This document shows positions 1 through 7,947 of a stretch of DNA of 51,786 bases, in pieces. Origin of the DNA: Arthrobacter sp. (GTDB lineage Bacteria; Actinomycetota; Actinomycetes; Actinomycetales; Micrococcaceae); contig JASLAA010000012.1 of the NCBI GenBank assembly GCA_030147325.1, positions 1-51,786 on the forward strand, in the 5' to 3' direction. Under the pieces are notes generated by a model. That model worked only from the letters and a program-made list of their open reading frames with translations. It ran no database searches and was not told the origin of the DNA. The position numbers and the translations under genes were made by a program. The first letter of the stretch is position 1, and the number at the start of each line of letters is the position of its first letter.

Positions 1-438
1 CTGGCGGACGACGTCGTCCTCGACAGTGCGGGGCCCGCCGAGGTCGAGGCGCGGCTGCGTCTCGTGATCGCCCGCTCGACGGCGGCCAGCGAGGACGCCA
101 GCACCGAGATCCATGCCTCCGGCGTGGTGATCGACGAAGCCAGCTACACGGCGCGGGTGGCAGGAGAACCCCTGAACCTGACCTACAAGGAGTTCGAGCT
201 ACTGAAGTACCTCGCCCAGCACCCCGGCCGGGTCTTCACGCGCGACCAGCTCCTGCACGAGGTGTGGGGATACGACTACTACGGAGGCACCCGCACGGTG
301 GACGTCCACGTGCGGCGCCTGCGCGCCAAGCTGGGCGCGGACCACGAGCAGTTGATCGGGACCGTGCGCAACGTCGGCTACCGCTTCACGCTGACCAGGC
401 TTCCCGAGGACCGCAGCTCGGTCGACCAGGACGCCTGA
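1..438 (+). CDS. glnR: GlnR-like orphan response regulator, C-terminal part (5' end outside window)
   Basis: The frame is open from base 1, so the start lies upstream of the window; 145 residues are visible. They contain an OmpR/PhoB-type winged helix. The segment LTYKEFELLKYLAQHPGR is the first half of the domain, WGYDYYGGTRTVDVHVRRLR carries the recognition helix, and GTVRNVGYRF is the closing wing. The receiver domain is mostly outside the window. The next gene is mshD, as for the M. tuberculosis GlnR gene Rv0818 and mshD (Rv0819); this synteny, recalled rather than searched, supports a nitrogen-metabolism regulator of the GlnR type. A strong hairpin terminator follows at 457-514. Another OmpR-family regulator is possible because the receiver domain cannot be inspected. 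Confidence 0.8.
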   Translation: MADDVVLDSAGPAEVEARLRLVIARSTAASEDASTEIHASGVVIDEASYTARVAGEPLNLTYKEFELLKYLAQHPGRVFTRDQLLHEVWGYDYYGGTRTVDVHVRRLRAKLGADHEQLIGTVRNVGYRFTLTRLPEDRSSVDQDA

Positions 439-456
439 GCGCCGGTCCCGGTCGCA

Positions 457-514
457 CCGGACATGAGAGAAGCCCCCTCCACCCGTAGGCGGAAGGGGCT
501 TCTCTCATGTCCGG
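457..514 (+). terminator. Long hairpin terminator after the GlnR-like gene
   Basis: Two 24-base arms (457-480 and 491-514) pair with one mismatch around a 10-base loop. There is no run of T after the stem, as is common for actinobacterial terminators. It starts 19 bases after the stop codon and separates the regulator from mshD. Confidence 0.85.
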
Positions 515-662
515 CACTGCAGACAGCTGCGACACCGGCTTCTGGTGGAGGACATACGGGTCGAACGTATCGCGGGCACCCCACTGGTGCATCCCCCTCG
601 AGCAGTTCACGACATTACCGCACCGGGAGGTCCTCGCCAAAACGCGCGGCAGGAGCGGGGAC

Positions 663-668
663 TAGGCT
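663..668 (+). promoter_or_regulatory. Putative -10 element of a leaderless mshD promoter
   Basis: TAGGCT lies exactly six bases before the ATG of mshD, and no Shine-Dalgarno sequence is seen. The spacing puts the transcription start at or next to the start codon. No good -35 element is visible. Confidence 0.5.
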
Positions 669-674
669 GGGCGC

Positions 675-1631
675 ATGACCGCCGAGCAGCACGCCCCCAC
701 CTGGTCCGTCGACAGGATCGCAGGCGCACCGCCCGCCGCCCTCCTCGAAGAGGTCCGTCGACTGGTGGCAGCAGCCATCGAGGCGGACGGTAATCCGCCG
801 CTGTCGGAGCAGACCCTCGTCACGTTGCGCGCCGACGATGCCGGCGACCGGCTGCTCGTGCTCACCGCCCGCACCGCGGGCCAGCAGGACGCCGAACTCG
901 CAGGCGTCGCCGTGATCACCCGGGGAACCGAGGGCGCGGTACTCGAACTCGTCGTCGGACCCGACTGCCGGGGAGAGGGCGCAGGAACCGCGCTCATCGA
1001 GGCGGTCCTGGCCGAGGACATCGGTCAGCTGCGCGGCTGGTCGCACGGCAACCACTCCGCCGCTGCCGACCTCGCCACCCGCTTCGGTTTCGCCCCCGTG
1101 CGGGAACTGTGGCGGATGCGCCTGACCCGTGCAGCCGTCGAGCAGTCGGTCCCGGCCCTGCAGCTGCCCGCCGGCGTGGTGCTGCGGCCCTTCGTGCGCG
1201 GTCAGGACGAGGAGGCGTGGCTCTCGGTGAATGCTGCAGCCTTCGCCCACCACCCCGAACAGGGTGCCACCACGCGCGCGGACCTCGAGGCACGGATGGC
1301 CGAGGAATGGTTCGACGCGGACGGATTCCTGCTCGCCGTCCGGGAGGAGGACGACTCGCTGCTCGGCTTCCACTGGACGAAGATCCACGCCGGTGTCGGC
1401 GCCCATCCCCCGATGGGCGAGGTGTACGTGGTGGGCGTGGCGCCCGGGGCCCAGGGGATGGGACTCGGAAAGGCCCTGACGATCGCAGGCATCGAGTACC
1501 TCCACGACAAGGGGCTGCAGGCGATCATGCTGTACGTCGACGCCGATAACGCGGCGGCCGTGGCGCTCTACCGGAACCTCGGTTTCACCCGCTGGGACGT
1601 GGACGTCATGTACGCGGCCGCGGCGACGTAA
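675..1631 (+). CDS. mshD: Mycothiol synthase (acetyl-CoA:Cys-GlcN-Ins acetyltransferase)
   Basis: The 318-residue protein has the tandem GNAT architecture of MshD, which acetylates the cysteinyl amine of Cys-GlcN-Ins in the last step of mycothiol synthesis in the cytosol. The first GNAT domain (about residues 1-150) has an acetyl-CoA loop in VVGPDCRGEGAGTALIE. The second (about 155-318) has APGAQGMGLGKAL near residue 256 and a closing ALYRNLGF segment. The length fits the family (about 300-320). The ATG start follows a TAGGCT hexamer by six bases, consistent with a leaderless message. Mycothiol is restricted to Actinobacteria, so this gene is one of the best taxonomic markers in the window. 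Confidence 0.93.
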   Translation: MTAEQHAPTWSVDRIAGAPPAALLEEVRRLVAAAIEADGNPPLSEQTLVTLRADDAGDRLLVLTARTAGQQDAELAGVAVITRGTEGAVLELVVGPDCRGEGAGTALIEAVLAEDIGQLRGWSHGNHSAAADLATRFGFAPVRELWRMRLTRAAVEQSVPALQLPAGVVLRPFVRGQDEEAWLSVNAAAFAHHPEQGATTRADLEARMAEEWFDADGFLLAVREEDDSLLGFHWTKIHAGVGAHPPMGEVYVVGVAPGAQGMGLGKALTIAGIEYLHDKGLQAIMLYVDADNAAAVALYRNLGFTRWDVDVMYAAAAT

Positions 1632-1721
1632 CCACCTTGTAAGGTTATTTTCGAGGCGCGCCCCGGCTTACAGGAGCGGAGCGCCCGCCATATCATGCCC
1701 GCCCACGCTGCAGGAGACGCA

Positions 1722-3944
1722 ATGGCTTCAGAGACAAAACCCAGAGGTGCGTCGCTGTACGGATCGTCCGAGACGGCTCCGGCCAGGGCGACGCAGGACC
1801 GCATCGACATCCCGGACTTCGCGCCGAGCCTGCTTCCGTCCGGGGACATCCGGCCCGATCGCTTCCTCGACCGGGAGATCAGCTGGCTCGACTTCAACGC
1901 CCGAGTGCTGGAACTCGCCGAGGACCCCGAACTGTTCCTCCTCGAGCGCGTCAACTTCCTGTCCATCTTCGCGTCGAACCTGGACGAGTTCTTCATGGTG
2001 CGTGTCGCGGGCCTGAAGCGGCGTATCGCCACGGGGCTCGCCGTCCCCTCGGCCGCCGGGCTGAGCCCTATCGAGCAACTCGAGAAGATCATGCAGGACG
2101 GCTATCAGCTGCAGCAGCGCCATGCCGCCGTCTTCGCCGACCACATCCGCCCCGCGCTCGCCGAGGAGCAGATCCACCTGACCACGTGGGAGGAGCTCGA
2201 CGACGCCGCACGGGCCGAGCTCCACAAGATCTTCGCCCAGAAGGTCTTCCCGATCCTCACCCCCCTTGCCGTCGACCCGGCACACCCGTTCCCCTACATC
2301 TCGGGCCTGTCCCTGAATCTCGCTGTCGTGGTCCGGAATCCCGTCAGCCAGAAGGAACTCTTCGCGCGCGTCAAGGTCCCCGACCAGCTGCCGCGGCTCA
2401 TGTCCGTGGACGGCCCACGTGCCGGGAACGTCGCGGGGCGCATCGCGCGCTTCATCCCGCTCGAGGAGGTCATCGCGGTCCACCTGGACCAGCTCTTCCC
2501 CGGCATGGAGGTCCTCGAACACCACCTGTTCCGCGTCACGCGGAACGAGGACCTCGAGGTCGAGGAGGACGACGCCGAGAACCTGCTCCAGGCACTGGAG
2601 AAGGAACTGCTGCGCCGGCGCTTCGGGCCGCCCGTCCGCCTCGAGGTGACCACGGACATCAACCCGAGCATCCGGGCACTGCTGTCCCGCGAGCTCGGCG
2701 TCGAGGAGGACGAGGTCTACAACCTCCCCGCGCCCCTCGACCTGCGGGGTCTGAGCGTGATCGCGGGGATCGACCGGGGTGACCTGCACTACCCCAAGCA
2801 CGTCCCCCACACCAGTCGCTACCTGAACGAGAGCGAGACCTCGAAAGCAGCCAACGTCTTCGCGGCCATGCGTCGCCGGGACATCCTGCTGCACCACCCG
2901 TACGACTCCTTCTCGACGTCGGTCCAGGCGTTCCTCGAACAGGCTGCGGCGGACCCCAAGGTGCAGGCCATCAAACAGACCCTGTACCGCACGTCCGGCG
3001 ACTCCCCCATCGTCGACGCCCTGATCGACGCCGCCGAGGCGGGCAAGCAGGTCCTGGCGCTCGTCGAGATCAAGGCACGCTTCGACGAGCAGGCGAACAT
3101 CTCCTGGGCCCGCAAGCTGGAGCAGGCCGGTGTCCATGTCGTCTACGGCATCGTGGGCCTCAAGACGCACTGCAAGCTCTCCCTGGTGGTGCGGCAGGAG
3201 ATCGACGGTCTTCGCCGCTACTGCCACATCGGGACGGGCAACTACCACCCGCGCACCGCCCGCTACTACGAGGACCTCGGCCTGCTCACGGCCAACGAAC
3301 AGGTGGGCCAGGACCTGTCGCGCCTGTTCAACCAGCTCTCGGGCTACGCGCCGAAGTCCACCTTCAAACGCCTCCTCGTCGCGCCGCGCTCCGTCCGTTC
3401 GGGCCTGATCGACCGCATCGAGCGGGAGATCGCGAACAAGCAGGCGGGCCTCGCCGCCCGCGTGATGATCAAGGTCAACTCCATGGTGGACGAGGCGATC
3501 ATCGATGCTCTCTACCGTGCCTCACAGGCAGGCGTGCAGGTGGACGTGATCGTCCGCGGCATCTGCTCCGTGCGGCCCGGAGTGCCGGGCCTGAGCGAGA
3601 ACGTGACGGTCCGCTCGGTGCTGGGGCGGTTCCTGGAGCACTCGCGCGTCTTCGCGTTCGCCAACGGAGGCGAACCTGCCGTGTTCATCGGTTCCGCGGA
3701 CATGATGCACCGGAACCTGGACCGGCGCGTGGAGGCCCTCGTGCAGCTCAGCGCACCCGAGGACATCACCTATCTGATGACCCTCATGGAGCGCTACATG
3801 AACCCGGCGATCTCGAGCTGGCATCTCGATGCCGCAGGCGACTGGTCGCGCCATCACAAGGACGACGACGGTGCTCCGCTCGAGGACATCCAGTCCTGGC
3901 TGCTGGCCTCGCGTGCACGCCAGCGAGCGGTCGCACGCCGCTGA
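1722..3944 (+). CDS. ppk: Polyphosphate kinase 1
   Basis: This 740-residue PPK1 reversibly transfers the gamma-phosphate of ATP to polyphosphate. The N-terminal region (FLDREISWLDFNARVLELA) and the two phospholipase-D-like catalytic domains are complete. The expected autophosphorylated His is in VGLKTHCK at about residue 483, and the second catalytic His is in LEHSRVFAF at about residue 640. An ATG at 1695 is in frame, but the ATG at 1722 is preferred because AGGAG lies five bases before it. The stop codon overlaps the start of the next gene (TGATG), so the two are translationally coupled. In M. tuberculosis ppk also lies next to mutT1. Confidence 0.95.
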   Translation: MASETKPRGASLYGSSETAPARATQDRIDIPDFAPSLLPSGDIRPDRFLDREISWLDFNARVLELAEDPELFLLERVNFLSIFASNLDEFFMVRVAGLKRRIATGLAVPSAAGLSPIEQLEKIMQDGYQLQQRHAAVFADHIRPALAEEQIHLTTWEELDDAARAELHKIFAQKVFPILTPLAVDPAHPFPYISGLSLNLAVVVRNPVSQKELFARVKVPDQLPRLMSVDGPRAGNVAGRIARFIPLEEVIAVHLDQLFPGMEVLEHHLFRVTRNEDLEVEEDDAENLLQALEKELLRRRFGPPVRLEVTTDINPSIRALLSRELGVEEDEVYNLPAPLDLRGLSVIAGIDRGDLHYPKHVPHTSRYLNESETSKAANVFAAMRRRDILLHHPYDSFSTSVQAFLEQAAADPKVQAIKQTLYRTSGDSPIVDALIDAAEAGKQVLALVEIKARFDEQANISWARKLEQAGVHVVYGIVGLKTHCKLSLVVRQEIDGLRRYCHIGTGNYHPRTARYYEDLGLLTANEQVGQDLSRLFNQLSGYAPKSTFKRLLVAPRSVRSGLIDRIEREIANKQAGLAARVMIKVNSMVDEAIIDALYRASQAGVQVDVIVRGICSVRPGVPGLSENVTVRSVLGRFLEHSRVFAFANGGEPAVFIGSADMMHRNLDRRVEALVQLSAPEDITYLMTLMERYMNPAISSWHLDAAGDWSRHHKDDDGAPLEDIQSWLLASRARQRAVARR

Positions 3945-4912
3945 TGGCCTCGCCCACGAAGGACGCCGCTGCCGGCACCACCCAGGGCAGCGGCGCCACA
4001 GTCATCGCCGCCGGCACGCTGTGCTGGCGGATCGAGAAGGGCCTGCTCGAGGTCCTCATCATCCACCGTCCCCGCTACAAGGACTGGTCCTGGCCGAAGG
4101 GCAAGCTCGATCCCGGCGAGACGACACCGGAATGCGCCGTGCGTGAGACCTTCGAGGAAGTGGGGCTGAGCGTCACGCTCGGCATCCCGCTGGCAACCAT
4201 CAGCTACCCGGTCTCCTCCGGTGACAAGGTGGTGTACTACTGGGCAGCGAGGGTCCAGCGTCTCGTCGCCGCACCCGATGGCAAGGAAGTGGACCGCCTG
4301 CAGTGGGTCTCCCCCGATCGGGCGCGCGAACTCCTGAGCAACCCCTCCGACGTCGAGCCCCTCGACGCGCTCGTCGCGGCGCATCGGGGCCGGGACCTGC
4401 AGACCTGGCCGCTGATCGTGGTCCGCCATGCGAAGGCGAAGCCGCGGTCCTCGTGGAGCAGGGCGGAGGGTGAGAGGCCGCTCGCGGCTACCGGCAGGCG
4501 ACAGGCCACCGCGGTGAGCCGCCTGCTGCAGGCCTGGAATCCCGAGCGCGTGGTCAGCAGCCCGTGGGTGCGGTGCGTCCAGACCGTCTCACCGTATGTC
4601 AACCAGCGCAGCGCCAAGCTGAAACTCGTCGACGCGCTCACCGAGCACGACGCCGCGCGCAGGCCGGGACGCGCCAGGAGCGCCGTCGAGCGGGTCTTCG
4701 ACAAGCGGAGGCCCGTCGCGATCTGCACGCACCGGCCCGTCCTGCCCCTGGTGTTCTCCGTGCTGGCCGGCCATATGTCCGGGCGGCTGAGGACCCGGCT
4801 GCCGGTGGAGGACCCGTATCTCGCTCCCGGTGAGGCCGTGATCTGCCAGGTGAGCAGTGCGAACCCCGGGCGCATCGTCTCCGTGGAGCAGTTCCGCGCC
4901 TACGACGACTGA
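3944..4912 (+). CDS. mutT1: Nudix hydrolase fused to a histidine phosphatase domain (MutT1-like)
   Basis: The 322-residue protein has an N-terminal Nudix domain whose Nudix box at residues 53-75 has the expected spacing (GKLDPGET, then REtFEEVGL). The C-terminal half is a SixA/phosphoglycerate-mutase-type histidine phosphatase beginning with the catalytic RHA at 161-163. Mycobacterial MutT1 has this architecture and hydrolyses 8-oxo-dGTP and dinucleoside polyphosphates, so a role in nucleotide-pool sanitation is likely. The ATG shares one base with the ppk stop codon. Coupling with polyphosphate kinase may link removal of nucleotides or phosphate to polyphosphate turnover, but that is inference. 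Confidence 0.9.
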   Translation: MASPTKDAAAGTTQGSGATVIAAGTLCWRIEKGLLEVLIIHRPRYKDWSWPKGKLDPGETTPECAVRETFEEVGLSVTLGIPLATISYPVSSGDKVVYYWAARVQRLVAAPDGKEVDRLQWVSPDRARELLSNPSDVEPLDALVAAHRGRDLQTWPLIVVRHAKAKPRSSWSRAEGERPLAATGRRQATAVSRLLQAWNPERVVSSPWVRCVQTVSPYVNQRSAKLKLVDALTEHDAARRPGRARSAVERVFDKRRPVAICTHRPVLPLVFSVLAGHMSGRLRTRLPVEDPYLAPGEAVICQVSSANPGRIVSVEQFRAYDD

Positions 4913-4940
4913 CGCCTGGTCCCGTCTACGGACAGGCGTC
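4911..4940 (+). terminator. Weak hairpin at the end of the ppk-mutT1 operon
   Basis: An 8-bp perfect stem (GACGCCTG at 4911-4918, CAGGCGTC at 4933-4940) overlaps the stop codon of the Nudix gene, with a 14-base loop and no T tract. It lies between convergent genes. Confidence 0.35.
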
Positions 4941-4963
4941 GTCCCCGGCACGAGCCGGAGGGA

Positions 4964-5194
4964 TCAGCTCTCCTCGGGACTCGTTCCACCCGTGCTGACG
5001 GCGTCCCCGTCCTTCGTGCCCTCGCGATACTCATCGACAGGGCTGAGGCCGGCTACCTGCTGGCCCGCGTTGAGGGACGACGTGGTGCTCATTGCGGAAG
5101 CTGCGTCGGCACCCCCGATCGTCGCTTCCTCGGGGATGTTGATGTCCTGACGCAGGTGGGAGTTCTCGGGCAGCGGCCCGTCGGTGGGTGTCAT
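4964..5194 (-). CDS. Small acidic protein of unknown function
   Basis: A 76-residue protein rich in Ser, Thr, Gly, Asp and Glu, with no hydrophobic segment and no cysteine, probably largely disordered. It begins MTPTDGPLPENSHLRQDINI and ends in a Ser/Glu-rich tail. It is convergent with the Nudix gene. No family is recognised. It is kept as a gene because it fills the space between two clearly assigned neighbours without overlapping either and has ordinary codon use. No convincing ribosome binding site is seen in front of the ATG, so the start is uncertain. Confidence 0.55.
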   Translation of the reverse strand: MTPTDGPLPENSHLRQDINIPEEATIGGADAASAMSTTSSLNAGQQVAGLSPVDEYREGTKDGDAVSTGGTSPEES

Positions 5195-5453
5195 GACGTC
5201 AAGAGAACCAGAGCAAGGTGACGGTCAAGCCGGGAAGGTCGTCCCGAGAATTCACTGGCGGACATCGCAGTGGGCGTGAACGGTCCGCCGGGTAACAGCG
5301 ACGTCCCGGCCGACAGGCGCCGAGGCGCAGGGATTCACGCAGTAGCACCCCCGCAGTCATCACCCCAGCGTCCGTGGTTCATGCCCTGTTCACCCCCGAT
5401 ACCTAGTGTTGATTCCTCATGCCGGAAGCACCACCGAGGACAGGACAGCAGCC

Positions 5454-5693
5454 ATGGCCGATGTGAAGGGCCTCGTACGCGGACTCGCTCCGCACGAGAT
5501 CGAAGAGATCCACAGCATCGGACCCACGGGGCCGCTGACACCGAAGCTCCTGCACGCCATCGACCGTGCAGCCGGCGGCCCCGGCGAGGGCCGCGGCTAC
5601 TACGTGTACGGCAGGGCCTCCGACAGCGACCGGCCCCGCCCGTTCGTCCTGCGCGAGGACGTGTGCTCCGAACTGTTCAGCGCCCGCCACTGA
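5454..5693 (+). CDS. Small protein of unknown function
   Basis: A 79-residue protein (MADVKGLVRGLAPHEIEEIH...). It is mixed charged and hydrophobic, with no transmembrane segment. The ATG at 5454 is chosen over an in-frame ATG at 5406 because a GAGGACAG stretch precedes it and the extra N-terminal residues look like non-coding sequence. A bulged hairpin follows at 5695. No family is recognised. The next gene is the phosphopantetheinyl transferase, but nothing in the sequence links the two functionally. Confidence 0.6.
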   Translation: MADVKGLVRGLAPHEIEEIHSIGPTGPLTPKLLHAIDRAAGGPGEGRGYYVYGRASDSDRPRPFVLREDVCSELFSARH

Positions 5694-5694
5694 C

Positions 5695-5722
5695 TCCCCC
5701 TGCGCCGACGACGCGCGGGGGA
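5695..5722 (+). terminator. Bulged hairpin terminator after the 79-residue gene
   Basis: TCCCCCTGCGC (5695-5705) pairs with GCGCGGGGGA (5713-5722) with a one-base bulge and a 7-base loop, immediately after the stop codon. Confidence 0.4.
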
Positions 5723-5761
5723 CGTTCCCGCGCTCCGTGCACATCGGGGGACGATGGTGGC

Positions 5762-6538
5762 GTGGACCCCTTGGACATCCGGACCGGAGACCGGCCGACG
5801 GGTGGCGGTCTCGACGCCGCAACCCTCCGCCTGCATCGCATCGGAGCGGCGGACGTTCCGACCGTCCCCCGGATGTTGCCGGTTCTCGATGACGCTGAAC
5901 GGGCCAGGGCCGCGCGCATCGACGACCCCGCTGCCGCCTCGTCCTTCATCAGCGGGCGCTACCTGATGCGGCGGCTGATGGCGGAGATCCTCGACGTCGA
6001 CCCCGGCCTTCCCGTCTCGCGCTTCGCGTGTCCTCGCTGCACCCCCTCGCGTGGTTCGACCGACCACGGTCGGCCCGGCTACACCCTCCGCGGCGAGCCG
6101 CTGCCTCTCCTGCCGAGCCTGTCCAGGGCCGGTGGCTTCGTCCTGCTGGGCATCCTCGACCGACGGAGCGATCCCAGCCGATCGTCGTCAGCAGACACCG
6201 ACCGGCACCTCCGGTCCGACGCCGGCGGAGGGAACGCCTCCGGGTTCGGCATCGACCTCGAATCAGTGCGACGGGCCGACTTCGAGGGCTTCGACGACAT
6301 CGCGCTGACCAGGGACGAGGCCGCCGCGGTCGGGGAGCTGCCGGAACCACTCAGACCCGCGGCGCGCGCACGGCTCTGGGCGCGCAAGGAAGCGCTGGCC
6401 AAAGCCCTCGGGACGGGCTTCGTCGACCACGGACCGAATGAGCTGGAGGTCCTGGGCGACACGAGGATCAGCGACGTCCCCGGGGTCGCTCCCGGACTCG
6501 ACGGCGCAGGGCTGGTTGCCGCCGTCGCCGTCCTCTGA
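5762..6538 (+). CDS. Sfp-type 4'-phosphopantetheinyl transferase
   Basis: The enzyme class moves the phosphopantetheine arm of CoA onto a conserved Ser of carrier domains. In this 258-residue protein the magnesium motif GIDLE is at 163-167 and the WARKEALAKALGTG motif is at about 206-219, both diagnostic of Sfp/EntD-type PPTases. A CPRC segment (90-93) followed by HGRP is also typical of actinobacterial members. One oddity is the usual Ser-His motif before the second domain, which reads SLSRAGGF here, so the CoA-contacting His appears replaced by Arg122. The frame is open further upstream, but the GTG at 5762 preceded by GGGGGA is the likely start because upstream residues look non-coding. 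It converges on the M1 peptidase/NRPS pair, whose carrier domain is the obvious candidate substrate. Confidence 0.85.
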   Translation: MDPLDIRTGDRPTGGGLDAATLRLHRIGAADVPTVPRMLPVLDDAERARAARIDDPAAASSFISGRYLMRRLMAEILDVDPGLPVSRFACPRCTPSRGSTDHGRPGYTLRGEPLPLLPSLSRAGGFVLLGILDRRSDPSRSSSADTDRHLRSDAGGGNASGFGIDLESVRRADFEGFDDIALTRDEAAAVGELPEPLRPAARARLWARKEALAKALGTGFVDHGPNELEVLGDTRISDVPGVAPGLDGAGLVAAVAVL

Positions 6539-6579
6539 TCCCCCGCGCTGCCGGAACCGGCCGTTCGTCGACGCCGGCG

Positions 6580-7947
6580 TCAGAGAGCGGGGAGCTGCTC
6601 CGAGAAGAGCCACGGCCCGAGCAGGGACTCCACCTCGATGCCCGGAAGGGCTGCGTCCGCGAGCGCGACGAAGTCCGACGTGGTCACCGAACGGAACCGG
6701 AACTCCTCGGACCAGGAGCTCAGGAGCCGGAAGAAATCCTCGTCGCCCGCTGCGCCGCGCAGTGCCTGCAGCGCGAGCGCGCCGCGCTTGTAGAGCCGGT
6801 CGTCGAACATATCGGCTGCCCCGGGGTCGCCGATCACCAGATCCTGCGGTTCCCGTGCAAGCCGCTCGTGCGTCACGCGGGCGTGCTCGAGCGCCGTCGT
6901 CGAACCGCTGGCCTCGGACCAGATCCATTCGGCGTAGCAGGCGAAGCCCTCGTGCAACCAGATGTCCTGCCACCGGGCTGCGGTGACGGAGTTCCCGAAC
7001 CACTGGTGGGCCAGTTCGTGTGCGATGAGGCGCTGGGCGTCCCACCCCTCGTCGAGGTGGTTCCGGCCGATGATGGACAGCGTCTGTGCCTCGAGCGGGA
7101 TCTCGAGTTCGTCATCGGTGACCACCACGAGGTACTGGGGGAAGGGGTAGGGGCCGAAACGCTGCTCGAAGGCTGCCATCATCTCGTGGTGGCGGGCCAG
7201 CGACGCCCGGGCGACGGGGGCCAGGGCGGGCGGCACGGCGGCGTACTGGGGCACGGGCGCCCCCGGGTCACGCAGACCTCCCGGCGCGGGCAGGCTGACC
7301 GCGGGCTGCGCCGGGTCGTTGAGTCCGATGAGATCGTAGCGCCCGATCTGCACCGTTGCGAGGTAGCTCGCCATGGGCTCCGCCTGCTCGTACACCCAGG
7401 TGGTCCGACTCGATCGGGCGACGCTGGTCACGAGGACGCCGTTGCAGACGGCCCGGTAACCGGCGTCCGTCGTGACCGTGAACCGGTACGCGGCCTTGTG
7501 GGAGGGGTGGTCGTTGCAGGGGAACCATGACGGCGCACCGGTGGGCTGGCCTGCGACGAGGACGCCATCCGTGAGTTCCTCCCAGCCGACGTCGCCCCAG
7601 GTCCCGGAGATCGGGCCGGGGGTGCCCTCGTACCTGATGTCCAGGCGGAATGCGGCGTCGCGGGGCACCTCGTCCCGGAAGGCGACGACGAGCTTCCCGC
7701 CGCGCTCCTTGAACGAGCGGATCCGCACGGTGTCCGACGTGACCTTGGTGGCGCGCAGACCGCTCAGATCGAGCTCGAGCTGCCGCAGGCCCCGCCGGGC
7801 GGTCATGGTGAGGACCGCGCGCCCCGACAGGCGGTTGCTGGCCAGTTTGTACTCGAGTGTGAGGTCGTAGTGCTCCACCCGGTAGGTGGTGCTGCCGTTG
7901 CTGGGGGTGTACGTATCCGGCGCGCTGTCCTCGGAGCTACCGCTCAC
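6580..7947 (-). CDS. M1-family zinc metallopeptidase (aminopeptidase N-like)
   Basis: A 455-residue gluzincin. The zinc motif HELAH (H310, E311, H314) is followed by QWFGN, and the third ligand E333 lies in WLHEGFACY. The exopeptidase substrate region reads IPLEAQT (about 283-289) where many family members have GAMEN. There is no signal peptide, so a cytoplasmic enzyme is expected. It is shorter than PepN (about 870 residues) because it lacks the long C-terminal helical domain, like many actinobacterial small M1 enzymes. Its GTG start overlaps the TGA of the NRPS gene by four bases (GTGA at 7944-7947), so the two are co-translated. In Streptomyces albulus a zinc aminopeptidase (Pld) degrades epsilon-poly-lysine, which makes a processing or self-protection role plausible here. 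Confidence 0.9.
   Translation of the reverse strand: MSGSSEDSAPDTYTPSNGSTTYRVEHYDLTLEYKLASNRLSGRAVLTMTARRGLRQLELDLSGLRATKVTSDTVRIRSFKERGGKLVVAFRDEVPRDAAFRLDIRYEGTPGPISGTWGDVGWEELTDGVLVAGQPTGAPSWFPCNDHPSHKAAYRFTVTTDAGYRAVCNGVLVTSVARSSRTTWVYEQAEPMASYLATVQIGRYDLIGLNDPAQPAVSLPAPGGLRDPGAPVPQYAAVPPALAPVARASLARHHEMMAAFEQRFGPYPFPQYLVVVTDDELEIPLEAQTLSIIGRNHLDEGWDAQRLIAHELAHQWFGNSVTAARWQDIWLHEGFACYAEWIWSEASGSTTALEHARVTHERLAREPQDLVIGDPGAADMFDDRLYKRGALALQALRGAAGDEDFFRLLSSWSEEFRFRSVTTSDFVALADAALPGIEVESLLGPWLFSEQLPAL

Noticed and set aside
1728..3248. A 506-residue minus-strand frame opposite ppk
   Set aside because: A shadow of the ppk codon pattern; no start signal or domain, and ppk is unambiguous.
4323..5150. 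Alternative open frames around the mutT1/small-gene junction
   Set aside because: They overlap mutT1 or the 76-residue gene in other frames and have no family features or ribosome binding sites.
5270..5761. A 164-residue N-terminal extension of the phosphopantetheinyl transferase
   Set aside because: It covers the 79-residue gene and a terminator in another frame and has non-coding composition. The GTG at 5762 fits the family length.
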